The notes: generated by a model not told the origin, from the sequence alone. A stretch of 64,000 bases of DNA from Brevundimonas goettingensis (GCF_017487405.1 NZ_CP062222.1:3920956-3984955); one strand, 5' to 3'. Counted from the first letter of the stretch, positions 15,356-27,395 are shown. A program made the numbers and translations.

Positions 15356-18300
15356 TTACTCCGCCGGCGTTTCCGCCTCTTCCGCGGGATGGTGGTGGTG
15401 CTGACCGCCGAACCAGCGGTCCATGCGGCGCTCCAGCCGGGTCTTGACCCCGTCGATCAGGCTGAACACCACCGGCACGAACAGCAGGCTGAGCGCGGTC
15501 GAGGTGATCAGGCCGCCGATGACCGCGATGGCCATGGGCGAGCGGAAGGCCGTGCCCTCACCGACGGCGGCGGCGATGGGCAACATCCCCAGACCCATGG
15601 CGAAGGTGGTCATGATGATCGGCCGGGCCCGCTTGTGGGCGGCGTCGATCAGGGCCTCGCGCTTGGGCATGCCGCCGCGCATGGCCATGATGGCGTAATC
15701 GACCAGCAGGATCGAGTTCTTGGCCGCGATCCCGGTCAGCATGATGATGCCGATCAGGGCGGGCATGGACATCGACTTGCCGGTGATCAGCAGGGCGAAG
15801 AAGGCGCCGCCGAACGACACCGGCAGGGCCGCCAGGATGGTGATCGGGTGGAAGAAGCTGCCGAACAGCAGCACCAGCACGACGTACATCAAGAGGATGC
15901 CGGTGAAGATGGCGAAGGCGAAGCCCGCGCCCAGTTCGGCGTTGGACTCCGCGTCGCCCGTCAGTTGCTGACGCACGCCCTGGGGCAGTTCCTTCATCGC
16001 CGGCAGTTCATTGATCGCCTTGGTCGCGACGCTCAGGGTCGTGCCCGAGGTCTCGGCCGAGATATTGGCGACGCGCAGCCGGTCCAGACGGTCGATCTGG
16101 TTGGGACCGGCGCCGAAGCTTATGTCCGCGACGGCCGACAGGGGCACCACGGCGCCCGAGGCGGTCGGCACCTTCAGGTTTTCCAGCACGCCGAGCTGGG
16201 TGCGGGATTCCTCGGTCAGCATGACCCGGATCGGCACCTGGCGGTCGCCGAGGTTGAACTTGGGCAGCAGCTGATCGGCGTCGCCCAGGGTGGCGACGCG
16301 CGCCACCTGGCTGATGTCCTGGGTCGAGACGCCTTGCAGGGCGGCGACATCGGCCTTGGGCGTGATCAGGAGTTCGGGCCGAACGAGAGCCGAGGAGGAG
16401 ACGACGTTGGACAGACCCTCAACGCCGCGCATCTCGCGCTCCAGACGCGCCGCGGCGGGTTCCAGCGCCGCCGGATTGTCGCTGACCAGGGCGACCTGCA
16501 TGATGCCCGCGCCGTTGCCCGAGGCGCCGAACTGGACCCGGGCGCCCGGCGTCTGACGCAGGGTCGGGCCGAAGTCCTTCTCGAACTGCTGCTGGCTCAT
16601 CTTGCGCTTGCCGCGCGGCACCAGATTGACGGTCAGATTGGCCTTGCGGACCTCGCCCGCGCCGGAGCCGCCGCCGGGACCGAAGCTGACGGTCGCCGAA
16701 CCGATCGAGGAATAGACGGATTCCACCTCGGGCCGTTTCATCAGCTCGGTGTTGATCCGCTGCACGGCGGCGTCGGTCTCGTCCAGCGTCGTGCCGGGCG
16801 GCAGCTGAATGGTCAGGCTGGAGCGGGACTGGTCCTCGACCGGGATGAACTCGCCGGGAAGGCTCATGGCCAATCCGATCGAGAAGATGAAGAACAGCAG
16901 TCCCATGCCCATCACCCACAGGCGGTGATCGCAGAAGCGGGCGCGGACGCGCCTCAGGAAGGGCGGCTTGCGCGCGGGTCGGGTCAGGTCGAAATCGGGG
17001 CTCGTCGACTGTGCCGCAACGCTCGGCGCGGCGCCTGCGGGAACCGCCTTGCCGCGATCGCCCAGCGCCCATTCCAGCGCCCGCAGATAGGGCGGCATCC
17101 AGAACGGATCCTTGTGCTCCTTGCCCTGGTCGCGCTTGAGCAGATAGGCGCCCATCAGCGGGGTCAGGGTCCGGGCGACCAGCAGTGAGAACAGGACGCT
17201 CACACAGGCCGCGATGGCGAAGCTGACGAAGAACTGGCCGACGATGCCGGGCATAAAGCCGGTCGGGGCGAACACCGCCACCAGGGTCGCGGTGGTGGCC
17301 ATGACGGCCAGGCCGATCTCGTCGGCGGCCTCGATGGCGGCCGGATAGGGCGGTTTGCCGTCGCGGATGTGGCGGACGATGTTCTCGATCTCGACGATGG
17401 CGTCATCGACCAGAATGCCCACGGTCAGCGACAGGGCCAGCAGGGACACGACGTTCAGCGACTGGCCCGCCATGTCCATGATCCAGAAGGTCGGGATCAG
17501 CGACAGGGGCATGGCGATGGCGGCGATCAGGGTCGCGCGCCAGTCGCGCAGGAAGACGAAGACCACCGCGATGGCCAGAAGCGCGCCCAGCAGCAGGGCC
17601 TCGACCGAGGCGTGGAAATTGTTGATCACGTCATCGGTGGTGTTGGCCACCTGTTCGATCGTGACGTCGCCCCGCTCGCCATCGAGGGCTTCGATCTCCT
17701 TCATCGTGCGTTGATAGACGTCGACCTCGGACGAGCCGATGGCGCGGGCGATGCCGAACCCGACGACCTCCTTGCCGTTGAAGCGGGCGCGGCCACGCTG
17801 TTCGGACCATTCATCGGTGATCTCGCCCAGGTCGCCGAGGCGCACCGAACGGCTGCCGACCGGGATCAGGGTCTCGCGCAGCTGTTCGACCGTCTTGGCC
17901 GAACCGACGGTGCGGATGGCCTGTTCGGCGCCGCCCAGTTCGCCCCGCCCGCCGGGCAGGTTGATGTTCTGGGCGCGCAACTGATTGGACACGGCCGCGG
18001 CGGTGACGCCGGCGGCCTCCAGACGATCGGGATCCAGCTTGATGCGGATCTCGCGGCTGACGCCGCCGTCGCGGCTGATCTGGCTAACGCCCTTCACCGA
18101 CAGCAGGCGTTTGGCCACGGTGTTGTCGACGAACCAGCTGAGCTCCTCGGGGCTCATGCCCGGGGCGCGCACGACGTAGTTGGCAAAGGGAATGGCGCTG
18201 AACTCGATGCGCTGGACGATAGGCTCCAGCACGTCGGCGGGCAGGTTTTGGCGCACCCCGGCGACGGCGTTGCGCACGTCGTTGGTGGCCTTCTCGAGGT

Positions 18301-18607
18301 TCACGCCCAGCTGGAACTCGATCGAGGTCGTGGAGACGCCCTCATTGACGACCGACTGGATGTGCTTGACCTGGCCGAGGCCCGCGACCGAGTCCTCGAC
18401 CAGACGGGTGACCTGGGTCTCCATCTCGGTCGGGGCCGCGCCCGACTGGATCACCGTCACCGCCACGACCGGCAGGTCGATATCGGGGAAGTTGTTGGTC
18501 CTGAGCTTGAAGTAGCTGGTCAGCCCCGCCACCGTCAGGACGATGAACATGAGCACGATGGGGATCGGGTTCTTGATCGCCCAGGAAGAGATGTTCTGGA
18601 AGCCCAT
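15356..18607 (-). CDS. RND-family efflux transporter, inner-membrane subunit
   Basis: 1083 residues, typical of hydrophobe/amphiphile efflux RND pumps. Twelve membrane helices are arranged in two halves with two large periplasmic loops. The proton-relay aspartates lie in TM4 ([18 protein letters not shown] near residue 403), and the start [17 protein letters not shown] is characteristic. It expels hydrophobic compounds using the proton gradient, as part of a tripartite complex with the adaptor encoded 12 bp upstream; no outer-membrane TolC-like gene is nearby. The C-terminus is unusually His-rich ([13 protein letters not shown]), which could bind metal or be incidental. Drug class cannot be assigned from sequence alone. 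Confidence 0.95.
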   Translation of the reverse strand: MGFQNISSWAIKNPIPIVLMFIVLTVAGLTSYFKLRTNNFPDIDLPVVAVTVIQSGAAPTEMETQVTRLVEDSVAGLGQVKHIQSVVNEGVSTTSIEFQLGVNLEKATNDVRNAVAGVRQNLPADVLEPIVQRIEFSAIPFANYVVRAPGMSPEELSWFVDNTVAKRLLSVKGVSQISRDGGVSREIRIKLDPDRLEAAGVTAAAVSNQLRAQNINLPGGRGELGGAEQAIRTVGSAKTVEQLRETLIPVGSRSVRLGDLGEITDEWSEQRGRARFNGKEVVGFGIARAIGSSEVDVYQRTMKEIEALDGERGDVTIEQVANTTDDVINNFHASVEALLLGALLAIAVVFVFLRDWRATLIAAIAMPLSLIPTFWIMDMAGQSLNVVSLLALSLTVGILVDDAIVEIENIVRHIRDGKPPYPAAIEAADEIGLAVMATTATLVAVFAPTGFMPGIVGQFFVSFAIAACVSVLFSLLVARTLTPLMGAYLLKRDQGKEHKDPFWMPPYLRALEWALGDRGKAVPAGAAPSVAAQSTSPDFDLTRPARKPPFLRRVRARFCDHRLWVMGMGLLFFIFSIGLAMSLPGEFIPVEDQSRSSLTIQLPPGTTLDETDAAVQRINTELMKRPEVESVYSSIGSATVSFGPGGGSGAGEVRKANLTVNLVPRGKRKMSQQQFEKDFGPTLRQTPGARVQFGASGNGAGIMQVALVSDNPAALEPAAARLEREMRGVEGLSNVVSSSALVRPELLITPKADVAALQGVSTQDISQVARVATLGDADQLLPKFNLGDRQVPIRVMLTEESRTQLGVLENLKVPTASGAVVPLSAVADISFGAGPNQIDRLDRLRVANISAETSGTTLSVATKAINELPAMKELPQGVRQQLTGDAESNAELGAGFAFAIFTGILLMYVVLVLLFGSFFHPITILAALPVSFGGAFFALLITGKSMSMPALIGIIMLTGIAAKNSILLVDYAIMAMRGGMPKREALIDAAHKRARPIIMTTFAMGLGMLPIAAAVGEGTAFRSPMAIAVIGGLITSTALSLLFVPVVFSLIDGVKTRLERRMDRWFGGQHHHHPAEEAETPAE

Positions 18608-18619
18608 GGCCGGGGGTCC

Positions 18620-19768
18620 TTAGCGGGCGGTCGGGGCGGCGGGAGCAGGGGCGGGCGCCGTGCTGACCGTCACATGGTCGCCGTCGCCGAGGAAGCCGGC
18701 GCCCTGGACCACGACCCGCGCTCCGGGCTGGAGCCCCGAGGCGATGACCACCGTCTGGCCCGAGCGTTCGCCGGTGATGACCGGGGTGAAGCGCACCGTG
18801 TTGTTGGCCGCGATCAGATAGACGCCGGGCTTGCCTTCGCGGAACACCACGGCCGAGGCTGGGATGGTCAGGGCCGGGGCGTCGCCGACGTCGATCTCGG
18901 CGCGGGCGAACATGCCCGGACGCAGGCCGCTGCCCGGGCTCAGGGTGACGCGGGCGATGCCGAGGCGGGTCTGGGCGTCGACCTGGGGCGTGACGATGCG
19001 CACGCTGCCGTTGACCGGGCCATTGGCCTGTTCGGAGGTCACCACCGCGCCCTGGCCGGCGCGGACCAGCGGCAGTTCGGTCTCGGGCACCTGGGCGTCC
19101 AGCTCCAGACGGCCGTCGCGGACCATGCGGAAAAGCTCGGTTCCGGCCGAGATGATCTGGCCCTTGGTGACGCTGCGGCTGATGATCAGGCCCGAGACGG
19201 GCGCTCGGATGGTGGCCTGGTTGACGCGGGTCTGGGTCTCCGACAGGGCCGCCCGGGCCGAGGCCAGATTGGCCGCCGAGGCGCGCTGGTTGGCCAGGGC
19301 GGTGTCGAGCGAAGCCTGGCTGAGGAAGCCCTTTTCCTTCAGCTGCTGCGCGCGCGACAGGGCGGCGTCATCGCGGGCCACGTTGGCCTCGGCCGTCTGG
19401 ACCGCGGCCTGCTGCTGACGCAACTGGGCGCGCAGCAGGACGTCGTTCATCTGCACCAGGGGCTGGCCCTGACGGACGTAGGAGCCTTCGTCGACATAGA
19501 GGCCGACCGCCGTCAGCCCGCCGGTCTCGGCGCCGACCGGCACCTCTTCCCAGGCCGAGACGCTGCCCGAGGCCGAGACCTTGCGGCGCAGGCTGGTCTG
19601 GGTCGCGGTCGCCGCCGTCACCGTCTGGCCGGCCGCCGCCTGTTCCTGCTGCGCCTTCTTGGCCGCATCTTCCTTGCCCCCGCCGCAGGCCGCCAACAGG
19701 GCCAGGGTTGAAATCAGGGCGGCCCCCGCAAAGGCGCTGCGGGTCCGGGTCATGGTCGTGAGGGCCAT
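18620..19768 (-). CDS. RND efflux periplasmic adaptor (membrane-fusion protein), lipoprotein
   Basis: 382 residues. The lipobox LALLAAC near residue 28 predicts a lipid-anchored periplasmic protein. The order is beta-barrel start (VSASGSVSAWEEVPVGAE), lipoyl half-motif (VDEGSYVRQGQPLVQM near 92), long alpha-hairpin rich in Ala/Gln (about 105-175), second lipoyl half (ATIRAPVSGLIISRSV near 185), then a beta-barrel and membrane-proximal domain. It links the RND pump to an outer-membrane channel. It is first in the operon, 12 bp before the pump gene. A start at the second ATG (19753) is also possible. Confidence 0.93.
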   Translation of the reverse strand: MALTTMTRTRSAFAGAALISTLALLAACGGGKEDAAKKAQQEQAAAGQTVTAATATQTSLRRKVSASGSVSAWEEVPVGAETGGLTAVGLYVDEGSYVRQGQPLVQMNDVLLRAQLRQQQAAVQTAEANVARDDAALSRAQQLKEKGFLSQASLDTALANQRASAANLASARAALSETQTRVNQATIRAPVSGLIISRSVTKGQIISAGTELFRMVRDGRLELDAQVPETELPLVRAGQGAVVTSEQANGPVNGSVRIVTPQVDAQTRLGIARVTLSPGSGLRPGMFARAEIDVGDAPALTIPASAVVFREGKPGVYLIAANNTVRFTPVITGERSGQTVVIASGLQPGARVVVQGAGFLGDGDHVTVSTAPAPAPAAPTAR

Positions 19769-19999
19769 GGTTCAGTCGTCCTGTCGATAAGCGCCCGCCC
19801 GGGGGAAGCGAGGCGAGAACGTCGGCGTGACGTTCCGGGTTCACCCGCCATACCGCGTTCGCGGGCCGTTCTCAAACAACAGCTTCGCCATTAACGGATT
19901 GTAATCCGTGCCGGAACCGGTTTCAGATCAGGGCGCCCGAGCCCGCCGTGCAGCCGGAGATTGGCGTTCCGACGCCCTCCATGCTAACCGCGCCGCACA

Positions 20000-21808
<1,809 letters not shown>

Positions 21809-21813
21809 GGGGG

Positions 21814-22611
21814 CTAGTCCGAATAGGCGCGAATAGCCCGGGCATCTAAATGATTGGCCGGAACAAGCTTGTAATGGCGTTCGTCGACTACGCGGATTTC
21901 ATCATCCTGTAGCGTCAATTCAAATAGCGCCACGACGCCGCCTTCCATAAACTGGGCGGAAATCGCTCGGCAGCGCAGCCCGGGAAATTTTTCTTCCACA
22001 AACCTTATGTCCTGAGTGGTTTGCACCACGCCTATTTGATCTTTTCCACCCTTTGCTTGAACCGGGATCACATAGTGGCATCCCCGCTTGTCTATCCCGA
22101 CGTAAAGCTCATCGATCTCTATTTGCCCAATCCCCTTCACGGTCGTGCGAAGATGGTTCTGGAGGCTGTAGGTGGTCAGGCCCAGGAAAGTATCGATCAA
22201 TCGATTGTATCGAACGATCGCGAGCAGCGCTTGTTCGTCGTCTAACGAATAAGCCCTTATGAGTTCAGGCGTCGCGTCGGGAATGGAAATAAGCACTAGG
22301 TCCGCGCGGGGCAGCACGCGTTGAGCCTTGACCAGCCGGAAGCGATATCCTGCCCGTCCGGCTCCTTCGATGATCCAGTTCAAGCCTTCTGGCTGAGTGG
22401 CTGTGATGGATTCCGGATAGTCTATTCGATAGCGAAGCGCATAAATGACATCGCCTTGGTTCTTCGGGAGTTTAATTTCGAGATCGTTGGCAACAGATTC
22501 GATTTCAGCGCGAGCAAACTCGAACTGGTTCATTCCGGCTTCGAAATGGTCGAAAAATATCTTCTCTATCAATATCTTGTAGCGGTTTTCGCGAGGAGGT
22601 ACCTTAGCCAT
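21814..22611 (-). CDS. Probable type II restriction endonuclease, PD-(D/E)xK fold with QxK
   Basis: 265 residues, soluble. The likely active site is ExDELYVGID (near residue 164) followed after a strand by PVQAKGGKDQIG (near 184): an acidic D/E, a beta strand, then Q-A-K. This is a PD-(D/E)xK-type arrangement with Gln in the place of the usual Glu, as in TnsA. The ATG overlaps the stop of the methyltransferase gene by 8 bp, the classic M-R arrangement, and a vsr gene lies divergently. Codon use is much more AT-rich than flanking lepA, which indicates acquisition. The target sequence cannot be told. I do not recognise the exact family. Confidence 0.75.
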   Translation of the reverse strand: MAKVPPRENRYKILIEKIFFDHFEAGMNQFEFARAEIESVANDLEIKLPKNQGDVIYALRYRIDYPESITATQPEGLNWIIEGAGRAGYRFRLVKAQRVLPRADLVLISIPDATPELIRAYSLDDEQALLAIVRYNRLIDTFLGLTTYSLQNHLRTTVKGIGQIEIDELYVGIDKRGCHYVIPVQAKGGKDQIGVVQTTQDIRFVEEKFPGLRCRAISAQFMEGGVVALFELTLQDDEIRVVDERHYKLVPANHLDARAIRAYSD

Positions 22612-23929
22612 TTGTCGCCTGTAAAGTCACGCGCGCATACTCAATTTCGATCTGCTTACGCTTCTTCGCTCCGCTCTTCTGGTCTCGCCGTTGCGGTTTG
22701 AAGGCGTTGCCGAAGCGATGTGCGGCATCTTTCATGCTGATTGTGAGGAGTGAGGGGTCGCCCAGCTTGATCGACCGAGTCGGTCTAACGGCTTCAATCC
22801 CGATGGCTGCGATCACCTCGCTCGCGACCGCGCGGGCCAAGGGTGGCGGTACTGCATTTCCCACCTGCCTGGCCCCGTGCCACTTTGTGGCGTGAAGCCT
22901 AAACCAGTCGGGAAACCCATGTAGTCGGGCCATTTCCCGAACCGTGATACATCTACTGTATTTGTAGTGAATCGGGCGAGGGCTTGTGAAAGCGCCACGA
23001 GCAGCGTCAGTACCTGCTCGCAGAGTATTGGACACTCCGTTCGGATTTAGCCGGAAGAACCTCGATATTGGCTCGACATCTCCAGGGGTTGTTTCCGAGA
23101 ACCGTCGCCGCGATATCGCAGTATGTTCGGTGCGTGCGCTTGACGTGAGGACGTGGGGCTTCCAGCAACGAACATAGCCGGAATGCCAGGCCTCACCGGC
23201 GCGGCATCGCATTTCCGATGCATACTCGCTGGGCGTTCCCCAAGAACTCGTGGCCACGCTGTCGCTGTCGATCAAACGCTCGAAGCGCTCGGCGTCGGGT
23301 AGGTCGGCCAAGGCGTCTTTGCAGTTGGGTCCCTCCGGTAACGATCCTTTCGATCCTGCAGATTTGGTTTTTGCATCTGGATAGCGAGGCAGCGCCAGGC
23401 CTTGCTTTGAGCCCATCAGGATCAGTCTCTCTCGGCTTTGTGGGACGCCGTACGAGGCGGCGTTCAAGACCTTCCAGCGCTTCTCGACTGCGTAGCCAGC
23501 CGCTTCGAACTCCGCGATGAGTTCGTCAAGAAAGGAGCGATGTTTGCCGACAGTTATGCCCTTGACGTTTTCAAACACGAAATAAGATGCATCAAGTTCG
23601 CGAACGATGCGGACGAAGTCGCGAACTAAGCCGTTTCTGGGGTCGTCGAGCGCTCGCTTTCCAATCATCGAGAAGCCCTGGCAGGGGGCTCCGCCAAAGA
23701 CGACGTCTACCTTCCGGTCGCCGATACCTGCGATGTTTCGAATTTCTTGCCCGGTCAACTCGGTAACGGAGCGCGCAATGACGGTGGTCTCAGGGAAATT
23801 GAAAGCGTGAGCGGCGGCATGAATCGGATCGATTTCCACCGCTGCCGCGACGTCGAAGCCAGCCTGCTCGAAGCCCAAGCTCATGCCGCCAACGCCGGAA
23901 AAAAGATCGATTCCAATCGGACGATTCAT
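22604..23929 (-). CDS. DNA (cytosine-5)-methyltransferase of a type II R-M system
   Basis: 441 residues. The m5C motifs are in order: I (DLFSGVGGMSLGFEQAGF, 9-26), IV with the nucleophile Cys83 in GGAPCQGFS, VI FENVKG (119-124), VIII QSRERL (164-169), a target-recognition stretch roughly 200-300, IX/X CITVREMARLHGFPD and QVGNAVPPPLARAVA. It transfers a methyl from SAM to C5 of cytosine in the recognition site, protecting host DNA. A basic extension of about 60 residues follows motif X. Low GC relative to neighbours. Translationally coupled to the nuclease gene and divergent from vsr. Confidence 0.95.
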   Translation of the reverse strand: MNRPIGIDLFSGVGGMSLGFEQAGFDVAAAVEIDPIHAAAHAFNFPETTVIARSVTELTGQEIRNIAGIGDRKVDVVFGGAPCQGFSMIGKRALDDPRNGLVRDFVRIVRELDASYFVFENVKGITVGKHRSFLDELIAEFEAAGYAVEKRWKVLNAASYGVPQSRERLILMGSKQGLALPRYPDAKTKSAGSKGSLPEGPNCKDALADLPDAERFERLIDSDSVATSSWGTPSEYASEMRCRAGEAWHSGYVRCWKPHVLTSSARTEHTAISRRRFSETTPGDVEPISRFFRLNPNGVSNTLRAGTDAARGAFTSPRPIHYKYSRCITVREMARLHGFPDWFRLHATKWHGARQVGNAVPPPLARAVASEVIAAIGIEAVRPTRSIKLGDPSLLTISMKDAAHRFGNAFKPQRRDQKSGAKKRKQIEIEYARVTLQATNG

Positions 23930-24058
23930 GGCGGCCTCTCCCTAGGACCCGAGAACGCTACTGCGCTTCCGGCGTTCTGTCGATCGCCTTTTGTTCACGT
24001 TTGGCGATTTCCGCAAGAGGTGCTGCAAAAGGGCCGCTTCGCTCCCTATCTGCTATCC
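23930..24058. promoter_or_regulatory. Divergent promoter region of the R-M island
   Basis: This 129-bp gap separates the starts of the methyltransferase gene (leftward) and vsr (rightward) and must hold both promoters. No separate controller (C) protein gene or clear C-box repeat is visible. Confidence 0.5.
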
Positions 24059-24496
24059 ATGGAGCAGGCCAAGACCAGCGGAACGAACGAAACGTGCGTC
24101 GATCCCAAGCGTAGCGATATCATGCGGAAGGTTCGTGGGAAGAACACAACGCCAGAGATCAAGGTGCGCTCGGCTCTCCACCGAGCGGGATATCGTTTTC
24201 GACTTCATCGCAAAGATCTGCCGGGAAGTCCCGATATTGTCCTCCCATCTCGGAAGGCCGTCGTATTCGTTCATGGATGCTTCTGGCATCGGCATCCAGG
24301 CTGTCGAGCCGCCAGTTCACCCTCTACCCGTGCCGACTTTTGGAACGCGAAGTTCACGCGCAACGTCGCTCGTGACCGAGAGAATATCCAAAACCTCGAG
24401 AGCTTGGGCTGGCGTGTCCATGTCGTTTGGGAATGTGAAACCAACGGTCGTGGACCGAACTTTTGGGAACGGTTGCTTGCGTTCTTAGGGCGGTAA
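24059..24496 (+). CDS. vsr: Very short patch repair endonuclease Vsr
   Basis: 145 residues from an ATG at 24059; the open frame upstream is non-coding sequence of the divergent promoter. Catalytic residues match E. coli Vsr: Asp59 in LPGSPDIV, His72 and His77 in VHGCFWHRH, and a conserved acidic helix RNVARDRENIQNLESLGWRV. Zinc-binding Cys residues (HGC at 74, GC at 82, WEC) are present. It nicks the strand with T at T:G mismatches made by deamination of 5-methylcytosine and so repairs damage from the neighbouring methyltransferase. This is the third part of the island, AT-richer than the surroundings. Confidence 0.95.
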   Translation: MEQAKTSGTNETCVDPKRSDIMRKVRGKNTTPEIKVRSALHRAGYRFRLHRKDLPGSPDIVLPSRKAVVFVHGCFWHRHPGCRAASSPSTRADFWNAKFTRNVARDRENIQNLESLGWRVHVVWECETNGRGPNFWERLLAFLGR

Positions 24497-24676
24497 CCGT
24501 GGTTCGGCCCCGACGTCGCACCCCTATGTCTAATGTCTTCCCCCTGACCGCCCACTGAGCGGATAGGGGCGTCCGAATGTTTCGGGTTGGCGCCCGGGTT
24601 CGTGGCGGGGCGGGGGTTTGCGGAGCGTTGGGGGGGATGTTCCGGCCTGATCTGCGGGGCGCCTTATCCTTGCGGC

Positions 24677-25566
24677 ATGACCTTTTCAGCGTCCAATCCG
24701 CCGCCGAAATGGAAGCGCGCGTCCGATGAGACGGTCGAGGCTTTGACCGCGCCGTCGGATCGGAAGGCCCACTATCGGCTGTCGAACGACACGTGGGAGA
24801 TTATCCTCGACGCCTACAAGAAGGGGGCACCTGCCCGGAGCTCGCGGAGCAGTGGCGGGTGTCGGAGCACGCCATCCGCAAGCGGATTACCCAGCACGAG
24901 GCGACCAAGCGGGACTGGGGCGACGCCGAGGCGATCCGGCAGGCGGAGGAACGGTTGGAAGAGCAGCGGGCGAGAGCGGTGGCGAAGGCCGAGGCCGAGG
25001 CAGAGGCCGCTGAAGCGGCCTCGCCCGGGGCGCGGGCGGCGGTGTTGTTCAGCGCTGACGTCGAACCGGATGAGCCGGTAGGGCCGGCCGAGCTGGCCCA
25101 TCAGGCGACGGTGGCCTCGGGGCGGGCGATGCGGAGCGGGCTCTGGAACGAGGCCAAGGCTCTGGCCGGGCTGGTGGAGAGCTATACCCGGCTGGCGGAG
25201 CGCAAGAAGGAGAGCGAGCTGACGCCGGAGACTGCGCCTCTGGGGCTGATTGTGGATCTGGTCTTCGGCTCGGAAGGGCGCTGGCTGTCGCGCATGTCGA
25301 TGATCGGCGCGCGGGACAATGATCCGGATACGGCGATCAAGGAGCGGTTCTGGGACCGGAAGGAGAGGCGGGACAAACGGGAGGAGGCGGAGCGGCAAAC
25401 GCGTTGGACGAAGGCGATGGGGGAATTCACCCGAGGGGCGCTGATGGGGCGCCGAGGCGCGGAGACCTACTGGAGGGGCGTGGCGGAGGCGCAGGGCGTG
25501 GTGTTGCCGGAGGCGCCAAAGGTGGATGGGGAGGAAGAGGTGGAGATGGATACGGAGCTGGGTTGA
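24677..25566 (+). pseudogene. Helix-turn-helix / coiled-coil protein with a frameshift in a G-run
   Basis: The start MTFSASNPPPKWKRASDE at 24677 runs in one frame through SNDTWEIILDAYKKG, then a five-G run at 24823-24827 moves the continuation into another frame: TCPELAEQWRVSEHAIRKRI and on to the stop at 25566. One extra G would restore about 296 residues. The joined sequence gives a complete HTH (WEIILDAYKKG.TCPELAEQWRVSEHAIRKRI), then a Glu/Ala-rich helix, then LVFGSEGRWLSRMSM and a basic helix. The protein family is not recognised; a terminase-small-subunit-like or regulatory role is possible but unproven. Real mutation and assembly error cannot be told apart here. Confidence 0.65.
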
Positions 25567-25569
25567 AGA

Positions 25570-25704
25570 GCCCCTCCACCACGGCGCGAAGGGCAACGCG
25601 GTCCCCCTCCCCACTGCGTGGGGAGGAGACGATGGTGGGGTGTTGGCCCCCTCCTGACCGCTGCGCGGTCTGTCCTCCCCATCGCCCTGCGGCGATGGGG
25701 AGGT
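25570..25704. repeat. GC-rich hairpin repeat block before alaC
   Basis: The block contains CCTCCCCACTGCGTGGGGAGG (a palindrome with a short loop) and CTCCCCATCGCC/GGCGATGGGGAG arms around 25675-25702. These resemble the other intergenic CTCCCC-type repeats near 15050 and 51740. It separates the frameshifted HTH gene from the convergent aminotransferase gene and may act as a two-way terminator. Confidence 0.75.
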
Positions 25705-25721
25705 GATCGGCGCCGCGTGGC

Positions 25722-26933
25722 TTAGCCGGCTTCATCCCCGAACGGGCCGTTGACGCCGCGGGCCTTGAGGAAGGCCTTGATGTTGCGGGCGGCCTGACGG
25801 ATGCGCTGTTCGTTCTCGACCAGGGCGATGCGGACATAGCCCTCGCCGTTCTCGCCGTAGCCGACGCCGGCGGCGACGGCGACCTTGGCGTGGGTCAGGA
25901 GCTGCTTGGAGAACTCCAGACTGCCGAGGTGGGCCAGAGCCGGGGGCAGGGGGGCCCAGGCGAACATGGAGGCGGCGGGTTTGGGGATGTCCCAGCCGGC
26001 GGCGGTGAAGCTCTTGCACAGGACGTCGCGGCGCTTGTGGTAGAGGGCGCGGTTCTTCTCGACGATGTCCTGCGGCCCGTTGAGGGCGGCGACGGCGGCG
26101 GCCTGAATCGGGGTGAAGGCGCCGTAGTCGAGGTAGGACTTCACCCGCGCCATGGCCGCGATCAGCCGCTTGTTGCCGACCGCGAAGCCCATGCGCCAGC
26201 CGGCCATGGAATAGGTCTTGGACAGGGAGGTGAACTCGATGGCCACGTCCTTGGCGCCCGGCACCTGAAGGATCGAGACGGTCGGCTTGCCGTCGTAATA
26301 GAGCTCGGAATAGGCGAGGTCGGAGATGATCCAGAGGTCGTTGGCCTTCGCAAAGGCGACGACGCGCTCATAGAAGGCCAGATCCACCGTCTCGGCCGTG
26401 GGGTTGGACGGATAGTTCATTACCAGCACCTTGGGGCGCGGCACGGTGTAGGCCATGGCCCGCTCGAGCGCCTCGAAATACTTATCGTCGGGCGTGGTCG
26501 GGACGCTGCGGATGGCGGCGCCGGCGATGATGAAGCCGAAGGTGTGGATGGGGTACGAGGGGTTGGGGGCCAGGACCACGTCGCCGGGCTCGGTGATGGC
26601 GGTGGCGAGGCTGGCCAGACCCTCCTTGGAGCCCATGGTGACGATGACCTCGGTCTCGGGGTCGAGGTCGACGCCGAAGCGGCGGGCGTAATAGTTGGCC
26701 TGGGCGCGGCGCAGGCCGGGGATGCCGCGCGACTGGGAATAGCCGTGGGCGTCGGGGTTGCGGGCGACCTCGATCAGCTTGTCGATGACGTGGGCGGGCG
26801 GGGGCAGGTCCGGATTGCCCATGCCGAGGTCGATGACGTCCTCGCCGGCGGTGCGGGCGGCGTGGCGCATATTGTTGACTTCGGCGATCACATAGGGCGG
26901 CAGGCGCCGCATGCGGTAGAATTCTTCGGACAT
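25722..26933 (-). CDS. alaC: Alanine aminotransferase AlaC-type (class I/II PLP aminotransferase)
   Basis: 403 residues from MSEEFYRMRRLPPYV; the frame is open 141 bp further upstream but is not family-like. Sequence runs closely parallel to E. coli AlaC: DLGMGNPDLPPPAHV near 39, GYSQSRGIPGLRRA near 67, NPSYPIH near 120 and the PLP lysine in TSLSKTYSMAGWR near 235. It moves the amino group between alanine and 2-oxoglutarate, and related enzymes take diaminopimelate or methionine, so substrate is inferred. Cytosolic. Followed on the same strand by no further gene, being bounded by a hairpin repeat block. Confidence 0.92.
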   Translation of the reverse strand: MSEEFYRMRRLPPYVIAEVNNMRHAARTAGEDVIDLGMGNPDLPPPAHVIDKLIEVARNPDAHGYSQSRGIPGLRRAQANYYARRFGVDLDPETEVIVTMGSKEGLASLATAITEPGDVVLAPNPSYPIHTFGFIIAGAAIRSVPTTPDDKYFEALERAMAYTVPRPKVLVMNYPSNPTAETVDLAFYERVVAFAKANDLWIISDLAYSELYYDGKPTVSILQVPGAKDVAIEFTSLSKTYSMAGWRMGFAVGNKRLIAAMARVKSYLDYGAFTPIQAAAVAALNGPQDIVEKNRALYHKRRDVLCKSFTAAGWDIPKPAASMFAWAPLPPALAHLGSLEFSKQLLTHAKVAVAAGVGYGENGEGYVRIALVENEQRIRQAARNIKAFLKARGVNGPFGDEAG

Positions 26934-27025
26934 CGTCGGCTCACAGGGAAGGCTTGCCGCCGAGGTGCAGCGAAGGGGCGGAAGACGCAAGAGGCTTGCG
27001 CCTTCTGTCCCGAGAAAGATGCAGT

Positions 27026-27337
27026 CTAGAGGCCGAGCGCTGTGCGGTAGTGGGGGTGGACGATGTCGGCCCATTCGCGGTGCTTCTGAATATAGCCGGC
27101 GAAGAAGGGGCAGGTGGGCAGGACGACGAGGCCGCGATCGCGGATGTCGGTCAGGACGTGGCGGGCCATGCGGCTGGCGATGCCGCGGCCCTCGAGCGGG
27201 ACGGGGACCAAGGTCTCGGAGATCAGCAGGCCGCCGGCGACCTCATTGTACTGGACCACGGCGGTCTGGCCGTCGACGACCAGCTCGTAGCGGTGGGTCT
27301 CGCGGTTGTCGGTGATTTCGGGGTCGAGGTCGGACAT
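27026..27337 (-). CDS. GNAT-type small N-acetyltransferase (YidJ/YjdJ-like)
   Basis: 103 residues. The pattern is RYELVVDGQTAVVQYNE, then LISETLVPVPLEGRGIASRMARHVLTDIR, then LPTCPFFAGYIQKHREW. That is the short DUF/GCN5-related family in which the acetyl-CoA P-loop is the EGRGIASRM stretch (about residues 49-57). Substrate unknown, soluble. It sits 92 bp upstream of alaC in the same direction, so could be co-transcribed with it. Confidence 0.88.
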   Translation of the reverse strand: MSDLDPEITDNRETHRYELVVDGQTAVVQYNEVAGGLLISETLVPVPLEGRGIASRMARHVLTDIRDRGLVVLPTCPFFAGYIQKHREWADIVHPHYRTALGL

Positions 27338-27395
27338 CAGGGGACTTTCAGAGGGTAAGGACGCCCGCCTCCGTGAGGAAGCGGGCGCGGGGGCT

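Noticed and set aside
15158-17188. Plus-strand frame of 676 residues opposite the RND pump
   Set aside because: Antisense to the well-supported RND transporter and starts inside a repeat cluster.
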